A stretch of 64,000 nucleotides of DNA from NCBI RefSeq assembly GCF_002224245.2, contig NZ_NKHK02000002.1, forward strand, positions 1 to 64,000, read 5' to 3'. This DNA is from Moraxella sp. VT-16-12. GTDB taxonomy: Bacteria > Pseudomonadota > Gammaproteobacteria > Pseudomonadales > Moraxellaceae. A program made the translations under genes and the position numbers. The notes under the pieces are model-generated. The model was not told the DNA's origin and made no database searches. It worked only from the letters and a program-made list of their open reading frames with translations. This document shows positions 9,577 through 19,604 of this stretch, in pieces (the stretch's first letter is position 1; each line of letters begins with the position of its first letter).

Positions 9577-10659
9577 TTAGCACAAAACCACGTCTTGCAC
9601 AATGTCCGCCACCATGTTTGTGGTGTCCGTTTTGGCAAATTGCCGAGCTTTTGTTGCCATGTCTTTGCAATCTTGACGGCTAAGATGGCTTAAAATCTCA
9701 TTTAATTTTTCCCCAGATAGCTGACTTTGGGGCAACAAAATCCCCGCTCCATGATTGGTCAGACTTTTGGCATTGGCGGTCTGATGGTCGTCCACCGCAT
9801 GTGGCAAAGGAATAAAAATAGGTGCCACACCCACCGTGGCAATCTCTGTTACCGTCAATGCTCCAGCACGGCACACCACCACGTCCGCCCAAGCATAGGC
9901 TTTTGCCATATCATCAATAAAAGGCATCAGCTCAAACACATGACGACTTGTGTCAATCCCTGCTTGCGAATAAGCAACAAGCATGTCATTATGATTGTCT
10001 TTACCGCATTGATGTCGCACAGTTAAAGGCTTTTGGGAGAGTTTTAACAACGCCACCACCGCTTCATTAATGGCTTTTGCCCCAAGACTGCCCCCCACAA
10101 CCAATACCTTTAATGGTGAATTGTCAGATAAATCATACCTTTCATCAGGCGGTGCTATATTTATGATGGCTTGACGCACAGGGTTACCCACGGTCATCAA
10201 TCGTTCGCCAAGCCCACCAAATGCCCCATCAAAAGCCTGCAACACTTTGGCTGAATATGGTGCTAAGGTCTTATTACTCATGCCTGCGATGGCGTTTTGT
10301 TCATGAATAATAAGTGGTTTGCGTGCCAATCTGCTTGCCAGCCCCCCCGGCACAGTTACATAACCACCAAAGCCAATAACCACATCTATATTATTGTTTT
10401 GTATGACTTTTTTGCTTGCCATGACCGCACGAAATAACATAAATGGCAATTTAATCGCTCGTGCCAAACCCTTACCACGCAATCCTTGCATGTCAATGTG
10501 ATGCATCAGATAGCCATGCTTGCCCACCAGCTCATTTTCCATGCCATTAGGCGTACCAAGCCAATGTACGTTTGCTCCACGCTCTTTTAATTCGTCCGCC
10601 ACTGCAAGTGCTGGAAAGACGTGTCCGCCTGTACCTGCTGCCATGATTAGTACATTCAT
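9577..10659 (-). CDS. murG: UDP-GlcNAc:undecaprenyl-PP-MurNAc-pentapeptide transferase
   Basis: MurG makes lipid II from lipid I at the inner face of the inner membrane. The 360-residue GT28-type protein has the glycine-rich N-terminus MAAGTGGHVFPALAVA, the second glycine loop GGSLGAKAINEAV, and the UDP-GlcNAc motif VVCRAGALTVTEIA. It is the first gene of this division/cell-wall run in the window, with 234 nt of non-coding DNA upstream that probably holds its promoter. Confidence 0.97.
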   Translation of the reverse strand: MNVLIMAAGTGGHVFPALAVADELKERGANVHWLGTPNGMENELVGKHGYLMHHIDMQGLRGKGLARAIKLPFMLFRAVMASKKVIQNNNIDVVIGFGGYVTVPGGLASRLARKPLIIHEQNAIAGMSNKTLAPYSAKVLQAFDGAFGGLGERLMTVGNPVRQAIINIAPPDERYDLSDNSPLKVLVVGGSLGAKAINEAVVALLKLSQKPLTVRHQCGKDNHNDMLVAYSQAGIDTSRHVFELMPFIDDMAKAYAWADVVVCRAGALTVTEIATVGVAPIFIPLPHAVDDHQTANAKSLTNHGAGILLPQSQLSGEKLNEILSHLSRQDCKDMATKARQFAKTDTTNMVADIVQDVVLC

Positions 10660-10847
10660 AAACTGCTCTTATTTTAGACTTTAACTCTTTATTGTGTAAC
10701 AAAATGCCGGAAATTACAAGCAAAAAACGGCATAAATTTTAAATTCTTTCATAAATCAGACAATGTGATTGTATTGTATCTACAATGTCATCAATATGAT
10801 TCATGATTTTCCAACCAACAACATTAAAAGTTTAATTTTATGGTAAA

Positions 10848-10883
10848 TAAAAAAGAGCGAAAAATAACTTTCGCCCTTTTTTG
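10848..10883 (-). terminator. Rho-independent terminator after pyrE-gshB
   Basis: On the minus strand AAAAGGGCGAAA pairs with TTTCGCTCTTTT (one G-U) around a 6-nt loop, followed by T residues. It begins just past the gshB stop. Confidence 0.85.
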
Positions 10884-10893
10884 TTGGTTAAAA

Positions 10894-11850
10894 CTACCCA
10901 TCTAGCAAGCTTTCTAAAAACGCAATAAAATCCACCGCAATTTGTGTGCCACATTGCTCATCTATCTCACGCACGCAAGTTGGGCTTGTTACATTAATCT
11001 CAGTGATTTTTGCCCCAATCAAGTCCAGCCCCACAAAATACAAACCTTTTTCTACCAAAGTTTGGGCGACTTTTTCAGCGACTGCTCGCTCATCATCACT
11101 TAGTGGCATGGCAACACCCCGACCGCCTGCCGCTAGGTTGCCGCGTGTCTCACCATCAGCAGGAATGCGAGCCAAGCAATATGGCACAACTTGTCCACCC
11201 ACAATCAGCACTCGCTTATCACCCTCTTTGATGGCAGGCAAATATTTTTGAGCCATGATGGGTAGCGTTCCCATCTGGGTGAGCATTTCAAGCGTTGAGC
11301 CAATATTTGGGCTATCCGCCGTCAAACGAAAAATCCCCATACCCCCCATGCCATCAAGCGGTTTGACAATCACATCAGCATGCTCAGCGATAAACTGACG
11401 AATGTGGGTTTGTTTGGTGGTTACAATCGTCGGGCTCATATGCTCACTAAACTGCGTGGCAAATAGCTTTTCGTTGCAAGCACGCACCGAACTTGGGTCA
11501 TTGGCAACCAATACGCCCGCTCTTTTGGCATATTCTAGCAAATGCAACGCATATAAAAAATTCATGTCAAAAGGCGGGTCTTTACGCATGAGTATGACAT
11601 CAAAATCAGTTGCCTTGACAGTTGTCTTATCGCCAAACTCATAAAATTTATTGGGATTTTTAAAGACTTGTATGTCTTGTTTGTCCGCATACAGCTCGCC
11701 TTGGTTTAGCCAAAGGTCATCAATGCCACAGTAGGACAAATGATGACCTTTATCACTTGCTGCCCACATCATCGCAAGTGTGGAATCTTTTTTGTAATTG
11801 ATGGTTGTAATGTCATCCATCACGATTAAAAAGTTAAGTGGCTTCATCAT
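10894..11850 (-). CDS. gshB: Glutathione synthetase
   Basis: This ATP-grasp enzyme joins gamma-Glu-Cys and glycine. The 318-residue protein shows FLIVMDDITTINYKKDSTLAM at the start, then MRKDPPFDMNFLYA, KPLDGMGGMGIFR in the ATP-grasp region, and ending motifs GLDLIGAKITEINVTSPTC, all characteristic of prokaryotic GshB. The start overlaps the pyrE stop by 4 nt (ATGA), so it is translated in a pyrE-gshB pair. No gshA is visible in the window. Confidence 0.96.
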   Translation of the reverse strand: MMKPLNFLIVMDDITTINYKKDSTLAMMWAASDKGHHLSYCGIDDLWLNQGELYADKQDIQVFKNPNKFYEFGDKTTVKATDFDVILMRKDPPFDMNFLYALHLLEYAKRAGVLVANDPSSVRACNEKLFATQFSEHMSPTIVTTKQTHIRQFIAEHADVIVKPLDGMGGMGIFRLTADSPNIGSTLEMLTQMGTLPIMAQKYLPAIKEGDKRVLIVGGQVVPYCLARIPADGETRGNLAAGGRGVAMPLSDDERAVAEKVAQTLVEKGLYFVGLDLIGAKITEINVTSPTCVREIDEQCGTQIAVDFIAFLESLLDG

Positions 11851-12494
11851 TGCACCCCATACTTTTGACGATACGCCATCATATTTGCCAAATGCTCGCT
11901 CTCGTCTTTGGCTTGCAAAAAGGTAATAATATCATCAATGTCCACCAATGAATACACAGGCACGCCAAAATCATCATTGATTTGCTGTACTGCTGAGCGT
12001 TCATCTTGTCCTTTTTCTTTGCGGTCAAGAGCAATCACAATACCTGCCAGTGTTGCCCCTGCTCCCTGCAAAATCGCTACCACTTCTCGCACCGCCGTGC
12101 CTGCGGTCATCACATCATCAATCACCCACACCGATTTACCAGTCAAATCCGCTCCCACCAAATTACCCCCTTCACCGTGGGTTTTGGCTTCTTTGCGATT
12201 ATAGCCCCACGCCACATCAATGCCATAAGCCTGCCATAAAGTCTGTGCGGTGGTCGCCACAAAAGGAATACCCTTATATGCCGCCCCAAAAATGGTGGGA
12301 TGGTCTTTTTCATTTAACTGCTCTGCCAAAACACTGGCATAACCTTGTGATAACATGTCCAATGCCTTGCCACTTGATAGTAGCCCCGCATTAAAAAAGT
12401 AGGGACTCACACGCCCTGATTTTAGTGTAAATTCACCAAACTTTAATACCTGATAATCAAGCAACAACTGTATAAAATCACTTTTATTAAACAT
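11847..12494 (-). CDS. pyrE: Orotate phosphoribosyltransferase
   Basis: PyrE converts orotate and PRPP to OMP in pyrimidine synthesis. The 215-residue protein has FTLKSGRVSPYFFNAG, the FGAAYKGIPF segment, and the PRPP-binding loop VWVIDDVMTAGTAVREV. The ATG at 12494 (MFNKSDFIQ) is preceded by GGAG. The eight-codon upstream extension lacks such a site. The 4-nt overlap with gshB suggests a single transcript ending at the hairpin near 10865. Confidence 0.96.
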   Translation of the reverse strand: MFNKSDFIQLLLDYQVLKFGEFTLKSGRVSPYFFNAGLLSSGKALDMLSQGYASVLAEQLNEKDHPTIFGAAYKGIPFVATTAQTLWQAYGIDVAWGYNRKEAKTHGEGGNLVGADLTGKSVWVIDDVMTAGTAVREVVAILQGAGATLAGIVIALDRKEKGQDERSAVQQINDDFGVPVYSLVDIDDIITFLQAKDESEHLANMMAYRQKYGVQ

Positions 12495-12580
12495 CTTAAT
12501 CACTCCAATCACTTGCAAAAATGGTTTATTTTACCTTGTTTTTATAAATTTTACTCAATATTTATGAAACTTTTACAATA

Positions 12581-12612
12581 AAAAAACGCACCAAAAACCA
12601 GTGCGTTTTTTC
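12581..12612 (-). terminator. Rho-independent terminator after tsf
   Basis: AAAAAACGCAC and GTGCGTTTTTT form a perfect stem around a 9-10 nt loop. T-runs on both strands make it potentially bidirectional. It lies 23 nt past the tsf stop. Confidence 0.88.
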
Positions 12613-12634
12613 AAGTCAAAACTTGATGTCATCA

Positions 12635-13513
12635 TTAGGCTTTGGCAGCAGCTTGGGCAGCAGCGACTTCGGCAGCAAAGTCTTCTTGTTTTTTCTCAAT
12701 GCCTTCGCCCACTTCTAGACGCTTAAAGCTGATGACCGTTGCATTTTCGGCTTTTAGCACATCACCTACTTTTTTGTCATTATCCATGACGTAGGCTTGA
12801 TTTACCAGCGTTACTTCATTTAGGTATTTTTGCAAACCGCCAGTAATCATTTTTTCAACCACCGCTTCTGGCTTGCCTGATTCTTTGGCTTTGGCTTCAA
12901 TGATGTCTTTTTCACGAGCCAAAATGTCAGCAGGCACGCCTTCGGCATTCACAGCGATTGGGTTAAAGGCAGCTACTTGCATGGCGATTGCTTTACCAAG
13001 CTCATCAGAACCGCCTTCATAAGACACCACCACACCAATACGCAAGCCATGACGATATGATGCAAGGTTTGCCCCTTCAATCACTTCACCACGGCGAATT
13101 TGAATGTTTTCACCGATTTTTTGTACCAAAGCAACACGGGCTTCTTCTACATTCACGCCATTTTCATATTCAAGAGCAGAAATGGCAGCCACATCGGTGG
13201 TGTTGTTTGCTAGGGCAAGGTTAGCGACTTTATTAGCAAAAGCAGTAAAGTTTTCATCTTTTGCCACAAAGTCAGTTTGGCAGTTTACTTCTAGTAGTAA
13301 TGCTTTGCCTTCACCTTGGGCAATGACAATCGCACCATCAGCAGCAATGTTGCCTGCTTTTTTGGCAGCTTTGGCTTGACCTGATTTACGCAAGTTGTCA
13401 ATCGCAAGCTCAATGTCGCCACCTGCTTCTTCTAGTGCCTTTTTGCACTCCATCATGCCAAGACCAGTACGCTCACGCAACTCTTTAACCAATGATGCAG
13501 AAATTTGAGTCAT
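12635..13513 (-). CDS. tsf: Elongation factor Ts
   Basis: EF-Ts is the guanine-nucleotide exchange factor for EF-Tu. The 292-residue protein shows the UBA-like N-terminus [19 protein letters not shown] and the core motif [15 protein letters not shown] that contacts EF-Tu. It ends with an Ala/Gln-rich tail. It follows rpsB in the standard rpsB-tsf order, separated by a hairpin that could reduce read-through. Confidence 0.98.
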   Translation of the reverse strand: MTQISASLVKELRERTGLGMMECKKALEEAGGDIELAIDNLRKSGQAKAAKKAGNIAADGAIVIAQGEGKALLLEVNCQTDFVAKDENFTAFANKVANLALANNTTDVAAISALEYENGVNVEEARVALVQKIGENIQIRRGEVIEGANLASYRHGLRIGVVVSYEGGSDELGKAIAMQVAAFNPIAVNAEGVPADILAREKDIIEAKAKESGKPEAVVEKMITGGLQKYLNEVTLVNQAYVMDNDKKVGDVLKAENATVISFKRLEVGEGIEKKQEDFAAEVAAAQAAAKA

Positions 13514-13575
13514 GGTAATCCACCTTTTAAATAAAAAATATCGTGTTAAATCATCATAATGACAAGATTTTTATC

Positions 13576-13616
13576 AAAAAAGGCATGAACGTTTGTACAG
13601 ACATTCACGCCTTTTT
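13576..13616 (-). terminator. Hairpin between rpsB and tsf
   Basis: AAAAAGGCATGAA pairs with TTCACGCCTTTTT (one wobble) around a loop containing the palindrome TGTACA, with a T-run. It could be a partial terminator or attenuator setting the rpsB:tsf ratio. Confidence 0.6.
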
Positions 13617-13632
13617 ATATGCTGATTAAAAA

Positions 13633-14382
13633 TTATTCAGCTTGTTCGGCGTTATCAGCGACTTGTTCGCCACCTTTGCCTTGGGTTTTAGCATATTCTT
13701 TGCCAGCAATGATGGCATCCGCCATTGCAGCTGCATACAAGCTGACCGCACGAATGGCGTCATCGTTAGCAGCAATCACATAATCCACGTCATCAGGATT
13801 TGAGTTGGTATCCACAACACCGATGACAGGAATGCCAAGGTTTTTGGCTTCTTTGATGGCAATGGCTTCATGACCAACATCAATCACAAACAGTGCATCA
13901 GGCAGACCATTCATGTCTTTAATGCCGCCCAAAGCACGCTCCAACTTCTCCATATCACGAGTACGTTCAAGAGCTTCACGCTTGGTCAGTTTGGCAAATG
14001 TGCCATCTTCGGCTTGTTTTTCTAGCTCTTTTAGGCGAGTGATGGATTGACGAATGGTCTTCCAGTTGGTCAAAGTACCGCCAAGCCAGCGATGGTCAAT
14101 ATAAGGCATGCCAGCACGTTGTGCCTGCTCACGGATAACCGCACTTGCCGCACGCTTTGTGCCAACAAACAAAATTTTGTTGCGGTTAGCAGCTTCTTTG
14201 TTTGCAAAGTTAAGTGCGTCATTAAATTGAGCAACTGTGTGTTCCAAGTTAATGATATGAATGCCATTTCTTGCACCAAAAATGTATTGGTTCATTTTTG
14301 GGTTCCAAAAACGGGTTTGGTGTCCAAAGTGAGCACCAGCTTCTAGCAAATCACGCATGGAGATTTGGGTAGGATTTGACAT
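13633..14382 (-). CDS. rpsB: 30S ribosomal protein S2
   Basis: S2 is needed for S1 binding to the small subunit. The 249-residue protein begins [20 protein letters not shown] and contains [36 protein letters not shown] and [17 protein letters not shown], all diagnostic of S2. It is followed by tsf. The 274-nt upstream region contains its promoter and may contain an S2 autoregulatory leader, but I could not confirm a specific fold. Confidence 0.98.
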   Translation of the reverse strand: MSNPTQISMRDLLEAGAHFGHQTRFWNPKMNQYIFGARNGIHIINLEHTVAQFNDALNFANKEAANRNKILFVGTKRAASAVIREQAQRAGMPYIDHRWLGGTLTNWKTIRQSITRLKELEKQAEDGTFAKLTKREALERTRDMEKLERALGGIKDMNGLPDALFVIDVGHEAIAIKEAKNLGIPVIGVVDTNSNPDDVDYVIAANDDAIRAVSLYAAAMADAIIAGKEYAKTQGKGGEQVADNAEQAE

Positions 14383-14613
14383 AAAAAGTCCTTAAAATGG
14401 TTTGGGTTAAAACTTCCACACCATCAAGATTTTAAATTCACAGCTTGCATTTATTCACAGAATAAATTATCCCGCCAATGAACACCCTAAAATCCTATAA
14501 TGATGTGTGTGTCGTTTAAAGTGATAAGAAATCTGTCAAAATCTAAATGACAGAATGATAATTATACCACATTTTTTTAAAATAGCCAAGTACTATATCG
14601 CATAACAATCCGT

Positions 14614-14647
14614 CAATAAAAAAATCCGCCCCAAAGGACGGATTTTA
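14614..14647 (-). terminator. Rho-independent terminator after gdhA
   Basis: On the minus strand AAAATCCG pairs with CGGATTTT, extended inward by a wobble and two G-C pairs, then a T-run. It lies 10 nt past the gdhA stop. Confidence 0.82.
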
Positions 14648-14656
14648 AATGATGAC

Positions 14657-15997
14657 TTATAGATAGCCGTATGCCACAAGTGCATTAGCAACTTGCACAA
14701 AGCCTGCGACGTTTGCCCCTGTCATATAATCCACCACACCTTTGGTTGTGCCGTATTTTTCGCCAGCAACTTTTGAGTTGTCATGGATATTTTTCATGAT
14801 GGTTTGTAGCTGACCGTCTAGCTCTTCAAAGCTCTTATAGCGGCGAACTGAGTTTTGGCTCATCTCCAAGCCTGACACCGCCACACCGCCTGCATTGGCA
14901 GCTTTACCCGGAGCATAAGCGATGCCATGCTCACGCACCACATCAATCGCTTCGGCAGTCAATGGCATATTTGCCCCTTCAGCAACATATTTAACACCAT
15001 GTTTTACTAGGGCTTTTGCGTCTTCTTCGCTCACTTCGTTTTGGGTGGCACAAGGCAATGCCACATCAGCATCAAACTGCCAAGGGCGTTGTCCTGCCAA
15101 CCACTCGCCACCAAACTGTGCCACATAATCAGCCAAAGATTGATTATTGGCTTTATGGTTTTTAATCCAGTTGATTTTTTCTTGGGTAAAGCCATCTTTG
15201 TCTACAAGTGTGCCTTTTGAGTCAGAAAAGGTGATGACTTTGCCACCTAGGTGCAAGGCTTTTTCAGCAGCGTACTGTGCCACGTTACCTGCACCAGATA
15301 CCAAGACAGTTTTACCCACCAAAGTTTCATTATTAACTTTAAGCATATTATCCAAGAAATACACCAAGCCATAACCTGTCGCTTCGGTGCGAATGAGCGA
15401 ACCACCATGACCCACGCCTTTACCTGTCAATACGCCTTCAAATTCACGGGTTAGGTTTTTGTACATCGCAAACATATAGTTCACTTCACGACCACCCACA
15501 CCAATGTCGCCTGCTGGCACGTCCATGTCTTTGCCGATGTTTTTGTGCAACTCACGCATAAAGGCATAGCAAAAACGGCGAATCTCTGCTTCGGATTTAC
15601 CTTTGGGGTCAAAATCACTACCCCCTTTACCGCCACCCATGGGCAGACCTGTCAAAGCGTTTTTAAAAATCTGCTCAAAGCCCAAAAACTTGAGCACGCC
15701 TTCATTAACGGTTGGGTGAAAACGCAAACCACCTTTGTATGGACCAATGGCATTGCTAAACTGGACACGCCAACCACGATTTACCTGAATCTCGCCCTTA
15801 TCGTCTTCCCAGTTTACACGAAAATTAATCACACGGTCAGGCTCGCAAAGGCGTTCAAACACTTTGTACTCTGCAAATTTTGGATTATCAGCATACACCT
15901 TTTCAATGGTGCTGGCGACTTCTTTGACAGCTTGGATAAATTCTGGCTGATGGGCGTAATTTTGCTCAACTTTGGCGATGGCGGATTGAATGGTCAT
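14657..15997 (-). CDS. gdhA: NADP-specific glutamate dehydrogenase
   Basis: GdhA aminates 2-oxoglutarate to glutamate with NADPH. The 446-residue hexameric-type enzyme shows GPYKGGLRFHPTVN, LPMGGGKGGSDFDPKGKS with the catalytic lysine region, PAGDIGVGGREVNYM, and the Rossmann segment LVSGAGNVAQYAAEKA. The ATG at 15997 follows an AGGA site; the open frame begins six codons earlier without one. It is a single-gene unit, divergent from trpF. Confidence 0.97.
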   Translation of the reverse strand: MTIQSAIAKVEQNYAHQPEFIQAVKEVASTIEKVYADNPKFAEYKVFERLCEPDRVINFRVNWEDDKGEIQVNRGWRVQFSNAIGPYKGGLRFHPTVNEGVLKFLGFEQIFKNALTGLPMGGGKGGSDFDPKGKSEAEIRRFCYAFMRELHKNIGKDMDVPAGDIGVGGREVNYMFAMYKNLTREFEGVLTGKGVGHGGSLIRTEATGYGLVYFLDNMLKVNNETLVGKTVLVSGAGNVAQYAAEKALHLGGKVITFSDSKGTLVDKDGFTQEKINWIKNHKANNQSLADYVAQFGGEWLAGQRPWQFDADVALPCATQNEVSEEDAKALVKHGVKYVAEGANMPLTAEAIDVVREHGIAYAPGKAANAGGVAVSGLEMSQNSVRRYKSFEELDGQLQTIMKNIHDNSKVAGEKYGTTKGVVDYMTGANVAGFVQVANALVAYGYL

Positions 15998-16271
15998 GGC
16001 AGATTTCCTATACATAAAACCAACAAAATAAGGAGATTGTTACTTATCAGTCTTTTTATCAAAAAAACTCATCAACTCATAAGCAATGACAATAATATCA
16101 GGTTTTACTAAAAAAACAAGTCTTTTTCCACACTAGATTTATGGATAATTATAATTTAAATTTAATATTTAATCAGTAAAAATGATAAATAGACAAAACC
16201 CTTTAAAAATATAGACAATTTTGGTAAATAATGCTAAGTTAAGGTCATTTTCTCTGAGCAAACATATTTTT

Positions 16272-16931
16272 ATGACAACACTTGCCATCAAATTCTGTGG
16301 ACTTACCAATGCTGACGATTTACGCTGTGCGGTGCAGCTTGGCGTGGATGCGGTGGGTTTGGTATTTTATCCGCCAAGTCCTAGATATGTGGATTTTGAC
16401 ACCGCCAACGCTTTGGTGGCAGGTTTACCCCCTTTTATTAGTGTGGTGGCTTTGGTGGTCAATATGAGCGATGATGAGTTTATGGCACTTGTAGGCAGCG
16501 TGCCATTTGATGTGGTGCAGTTTCATGGTGATGAAAGCCCTGCCGATTGTCAGCGTCTAGCGAGCCTTGCTAAAAAACGTTGGTACAAGGCAATCCGAGT
16601 GCAACCTAGCGACACAACAGACAGCTTGCTTAATCAAATCAATGAGTTAAAGACACATGGGGCAAGTGGCGTACTTTTGGATGCTTATCATCCTGATAAA
16701 TTTGGTGGCACAGGACAAAGTTTTGATTGGTCAAAAATTCCTGACAATTCACCTTTACCCATTATCCTAGCAGGGGGACTGACACCCGATAATGTCTCAA
16801 GCATTGCTCAAAATACACTTGCCAGTCGCCTATATGGACTTGATGTCAGTGGCGGAATTGAAAGCAGTAAAGGCAAAAAAGACCCTACAAAAATGCAAAC
16901 ATTCATTCAAAACATAAAGGTAACATCATGA
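16272..16931 (+). CDS. trpF: Phosphoribosylanthranilate isomerase
   Basis: TrpF converts N-(5-phosphoribosyl)anthranilate to CdRP in tryptophan synthesis. The 219-residue TIM-barrel protein starts with IKFCGLTNADDLRCAV, including the catalytic Cys, and has VQFHGDESPADC, LLDAYHPDKFGGTGQSFDW and LAGGLTPDNV with phosphate-binding loops. I use the ATG at 16272; an in-frame TTG at 16221 would add 17 residues unlike the family. It heads the plus-strand block and overlaps ydfG by 4 nt. Its promoter should lie in the roughly 270-nt gap with gdhA. Confidence 0.95.
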   Translation: MTTLAIKFCGLTNADDLRCAVQLGVDAVGLVFYPPSPRYVDFDTANALVAGLPPFISVVALVVNMSDDEFMALVGSVPFDVVQFHGDESPADCQRLASLAKKRWYKAIRVQPSDTTDSLLNQINELKTHGASGVLLDAYHPDKFGGTGQSFDWSKIPDNSPLPIILAGGLTPDNVSSIAQNTLASRLYGLDVSGGIESSKGKKDPTKMQTFIQNIKVTS

Positions 16932-17677
16932 ACATCTTAATCACAGGCGTTAGTGCAGGTTTTGGCAAAGCGATTGCTACTGATTTGGTAGAGCAAGGGC
17001 ATACCATCATTGGCACAGGTCGCCGTCAGCACAAACTAGATGAATTAAAAACAAAGCTGGGTGATAATTTTATCCCCTTATGTTTTGACATTTCTGATAT
17101 CTCCGCCACCAAGACTGCTCTACAAAGCCTGCCTGCTGATTTATTAAACAATCTTGATGTGCTTATCAATAATGCAGGGCTGGCTTTGGGGCTAGATAGT
17201 GCTGACAAGGCAGACATCACAGATTGGCAAACCATGATAAATACCAATACTTTGGGGCTGGTTAATATCACCCGTGAAATACTGCCTGTGATGGTTGCCA
17301 AAAATGATGGTTTTGTTATCAACATTTCATCAATCGCTGGTAATTATCCTTATTTTGGGGGCAATGTCTATGGAGCGACCAAGGCATTTGTAACGCAATT
17401 TAGCTTAAATCTACGAGCAGATTTGGTTGGCAAAAATGTGCGAGTAACCAACATAGAGCCGGGGCTGTGTGGCGGTACTGAGTTTAGCAATGTGCGTTTT
17501 CATGGCGATGATGAGCGAGCCAAAAAAGTCTATGAAAATGTGGACTACATCACCCCACAAGACATTGCCAATATGGTATCATGGCTTATCAGTCAGCCAA
17601 AACACATCAACATCAACCGCCTAGAAGTCATGCCAACCGCCCAAACTTTTGCAGGGCTGACAGTACATAAGGGCTAA
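16928..17677 (+). CDS. ydfG: NADP-dependent 3-hydroxy acid dehydrogenase, YdfG-type SDR
   Basis: A short-chain dehydrogenase of 249 residues that aligns end to end with E. coli YdfG, which oxidises L-allo-threonine/serine and reduces malonic semialdehyde. It has the cofactor loop TGVSAGFGKAIA, NADP-preferring TGRRQHKLDEL, NNAGLALG, catalytic Ser (ISSIAG) and Tyr/Lys (YGATKAF), and EPGLCGGTEFSNVRF. It overlaps the trpF stop by 4 nt (ATGA). No role in tryptophan synthesis is implied. Confidence 0.93.
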   Translation: MNILITGVSAGFGKAIATDLVEQGHTIIGTGRRQHKLDELKTKLGDNFIPLCFDISDISATKTALQSLPADLLNNLDVLINNAGLALGLDSADKADITDWQTMINTNTLGLVNITREILPVMVAKNDGFVINISSIAGNYPYFGGNVYGATKAFVTQFSLNLRADLVGKNVRVTNIEPGLCGGTEFSNVRFHGDDERAKKVYENVDYITPQDIANMVSWLISQPKHININRLEVMPTAQTFAGLTVHKG

Positions 17678-17693
17678 GAAAAAAGAGGGTGTT

Positions 17694-17957
17694 ATGCACG
17701 TTACTCAGATAACTTTACAAGTCAATTCAAACATTACTCAAAGTTTATTGGATTATTTAAATAATTTTTCTAAAAATGATTTAAAAATTATCACCAAGCA
17801 AGAGATATCCGTTGATGAACTATGTGATAAAAGTCAGAAAGTGGATATTTCACAAATGGGTGGTTTTTTGGCTAAATATATAGATAAGCCAATAAGCGAC
17901 AGAGATATTGAAGAAGCGATCACTCAGGGAATTGTTGATAGAGCTTATAAAAAATGA
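17694..17957 (+). CDS. Putative antitoxin of a PIN-type toxin-antitoxin pair
   Basis: An 87-residue protein directly upstream of, and overlapping by 4 nt (ATGA), a PIN-domain toxin gene, which is the standard antitoxin position. An AGAGGG ribosome-binding site precedes the ATG. The N-terminal half looks like a short beta strand and helix; the C-terminal part (GFLAKYIDKPISDRDIEEAITQGIVDRAYKK, split here only by its hydrophobic/charged pattern) is typical of toxin-wrapping antitoxin tails. The fold of the DNA-binding part is not recognised. Codons are more AT-rich than the flanking ydfG and trpB. Confidence 0.75.
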   Translation: MHVTQITLQVNSNITQSLLDYLNNFSKNDLKIITKQEISVDELCDKSQKVDISQMGGFLAKYIDKPISDRDIEEAITQGIVDRAYKK

Positions 17958-18355
17958 TAACTTATGTTGTTGATACCAATGTTTTATTACGCTATTTATT
18001 AAAAGATGATGAGTGTCAATATACCATTGTTGAACCATATTTTACATCCAAAAGTCATCGGCTTTATTTATCTATTCATACTTTATGCGAAGTGGTTTGG
18101 TTTATGAAACATAGGTTGAAAACACCAAGAGCCATCATTATTGATACATTGCTTGGCTTAACATCATCAAATCATGTCATCACAGAGCAACAGAGCTTTG
18201 ATAGGGGTATGTCATTTTTAAAAAATGGTGGTGATTTTGCTGATGGTGTCATTGCTGATTTTGCTTGCCATCTTGATAATGCTTTGTTATTGACCTTTGA
18301 TAAAAATTCTAGCAAAATTTCCAATAAATTAAATATCCCCAATCAATTATTATAG
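17954..18355 (+). CDS. vapC: PIN-domain ribonuclease toxin (VapC-like)
   Basis: A 133-residue PIN protein. VVDTNVLLRYLL at the start carries the first catalytic Asp, the SIHTLCEVVWFM segment the conserved Glu, and DFADGVIADFA plus LLTFDKN the later acidic residues. VapC-type toxins cleave tRNA or rRNA and are silenced by the partner encoded just upstream. The module sits inside the trpF-ydfG-trpB run, and its stop codon is part of the trpB ribosome-binding site (TAGGAA), so trpB is tightly coupled to it. Confidence 0.87.
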   Translation: MITYVVDTNVLLRYLLKDDECQYTIVEPYFTSKSHRLYLSIHTLCEVVWFMKHRLKTPRAIIIDTLLGLTSSNHVITEQQSFDRGMSFLKNGGDFADGVIADFACHLDNALLLTFDKNSSKISNKLNIPNQLL

Positions 18356-18361
18356 GAATAA

Positions 18362-19591
18362 ATGATGAATGTTTGTAATCTAGCCAAACCAATAAGCTAC
18401 ACCCAATTCCCCAACCAAACAGGACATTTTGGCATACATGGTGGACGCTTTGTCTCTGAAACTTTGATGGCAGCCCTTGAAGAGTTAGAACGCATTTATA
18501 CATTGGTCAAATCCAATCCTGACTTTTGGGCAGAATACCATCAAGATTTGGTCAATTATGTTGGTCGCCCCACCCCTTTATATTTTGCCAAACGCCTAAG
18601 TGAAGAGACAGGCGGAGCTAAAATCTATCTTAAACGAGAAGATTTAAACCACACAGGGGCTCACAAAGTCAATAACACCATCGGTCAGGCACTACTTGCC
18701 AAAATGGTCGGTAAAAAGCGCATCATTGCCGAGACCGGAGCAGGTCAGCACGGTGTGGCAACAGCAACCATCGCCGCACGTTTAGGGCTTGAATGCGTGG
18801 TCTATATGGGGGCAGACGATGTGGAACGCCAAAAAATGAATGTCTATCGTATGAAACTTTTGGGGGCAACCGTTGTGCCTGTTACATCAGGTTCACGCAC
18901 CCTAAAAGACGCCATGAACGAAGCCATGAGAGACTGGGTAACTCATGTGGACAGTACCTATTATGTGATTGGTACGGCGGCAGGACCCCATCCTTATCCA
19001 CAGCTAGTGCGAGATTTTCAGGCCATTATTGGACGTGAAGCCAAAATGCAGCACTTAGAAAACGAAGGGCGATTGCCTGACGCACTGGTGGCTTGTGTGG
19101 GTGGTGGCTCAAATGCCATTGGGCTGTTTTATGAGTTTTTAAATGATACGGATGTTGCCATGTATGGCGTGGAAGCTGGCGGATATGGCATGGGCACAGG
19201 CAAACACTCTGCACCCCTAAATGCAGGTCGTGTGGGCGTACTGCATGGCAATCGCACCTATCTGATGGCAGATGATAACGGTCAAATCCTAGAAACACAC
19301 AGCATATCAGCAGGGCTTGATTATCCTGGCGTAGGTCCTGAGCACAGCTTTTTAAAGGATATGGGGCGTGTGGATTATGTGGTCATCAATGATGATGAAG
19401 CCTTGGACGCTTTTCGCACGCTCACTCGCGTAGAAGGCATCATTCCCGCCTTAGAAAGCTCGCACGCTGTCGCCTACGGTCTTAAACTTGCCAAAACACT
19501 CGGTAAAGACAAATCCATCATCATCAATCTGTCAGGGCGTGGCGATAAAGATTTGCATACGGTAATGAAAGTTGATGGGATTGAGATTTAA
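18362..19591 (+). CDS. trpB: Tryptophan synthase beta chain
   Basis: TrpB condenses indole and serine using PLP. The 409-residue protein has [12 protein letters not shown], the PLP lysine in [27 protein letters not shown], and the phosphate-binding [12 protein letters not shown]. Length is normal. A second in-frame ATG follows immediately. Only 6 nt separate it from vapC, and 13 nt from the ATPase gene that follows, so both foreign modules are transcriptionally continuous with it. Confidence 0.97.
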   Translation: MMNVCNLAKPISYTQFPNQTGHFGIHGGRFVSETLMAALEELERIYTLVKSNPDFWAEYHQDLVNYVGRPTPLYFAKRLSEETGGAKIYLKREDLNHTGAHKVNNTIGQALLAKMVGKKRIIAETGAGQHGVATATIAARLGLECVVYMGADDVERQKMNVYRMKLLGATVVPVTSGSRTLKDAMNEAMRDWVTHVDSTYYVIGTAAGPHPYPQLVRDFQAIIGREAKMQHLENEGRLPDALVACVGGGSNAIGLFYEFLNDTDVAMYGVEAGGYGMGTGKHSAPLNAGRVGVLHGNRTYLMADDNGQILETHSISAGLDYPGVGPEHSFLKDMGRVDYVVINDDEALDAFRTLTRVEGIIPALESSHAVAYGLKLAKTLGKDKSIIINLSGRGDKDLHTVMKVDGIEI

Positions 19592-19604
19592 GAGAGGGTT
19601 GCGT

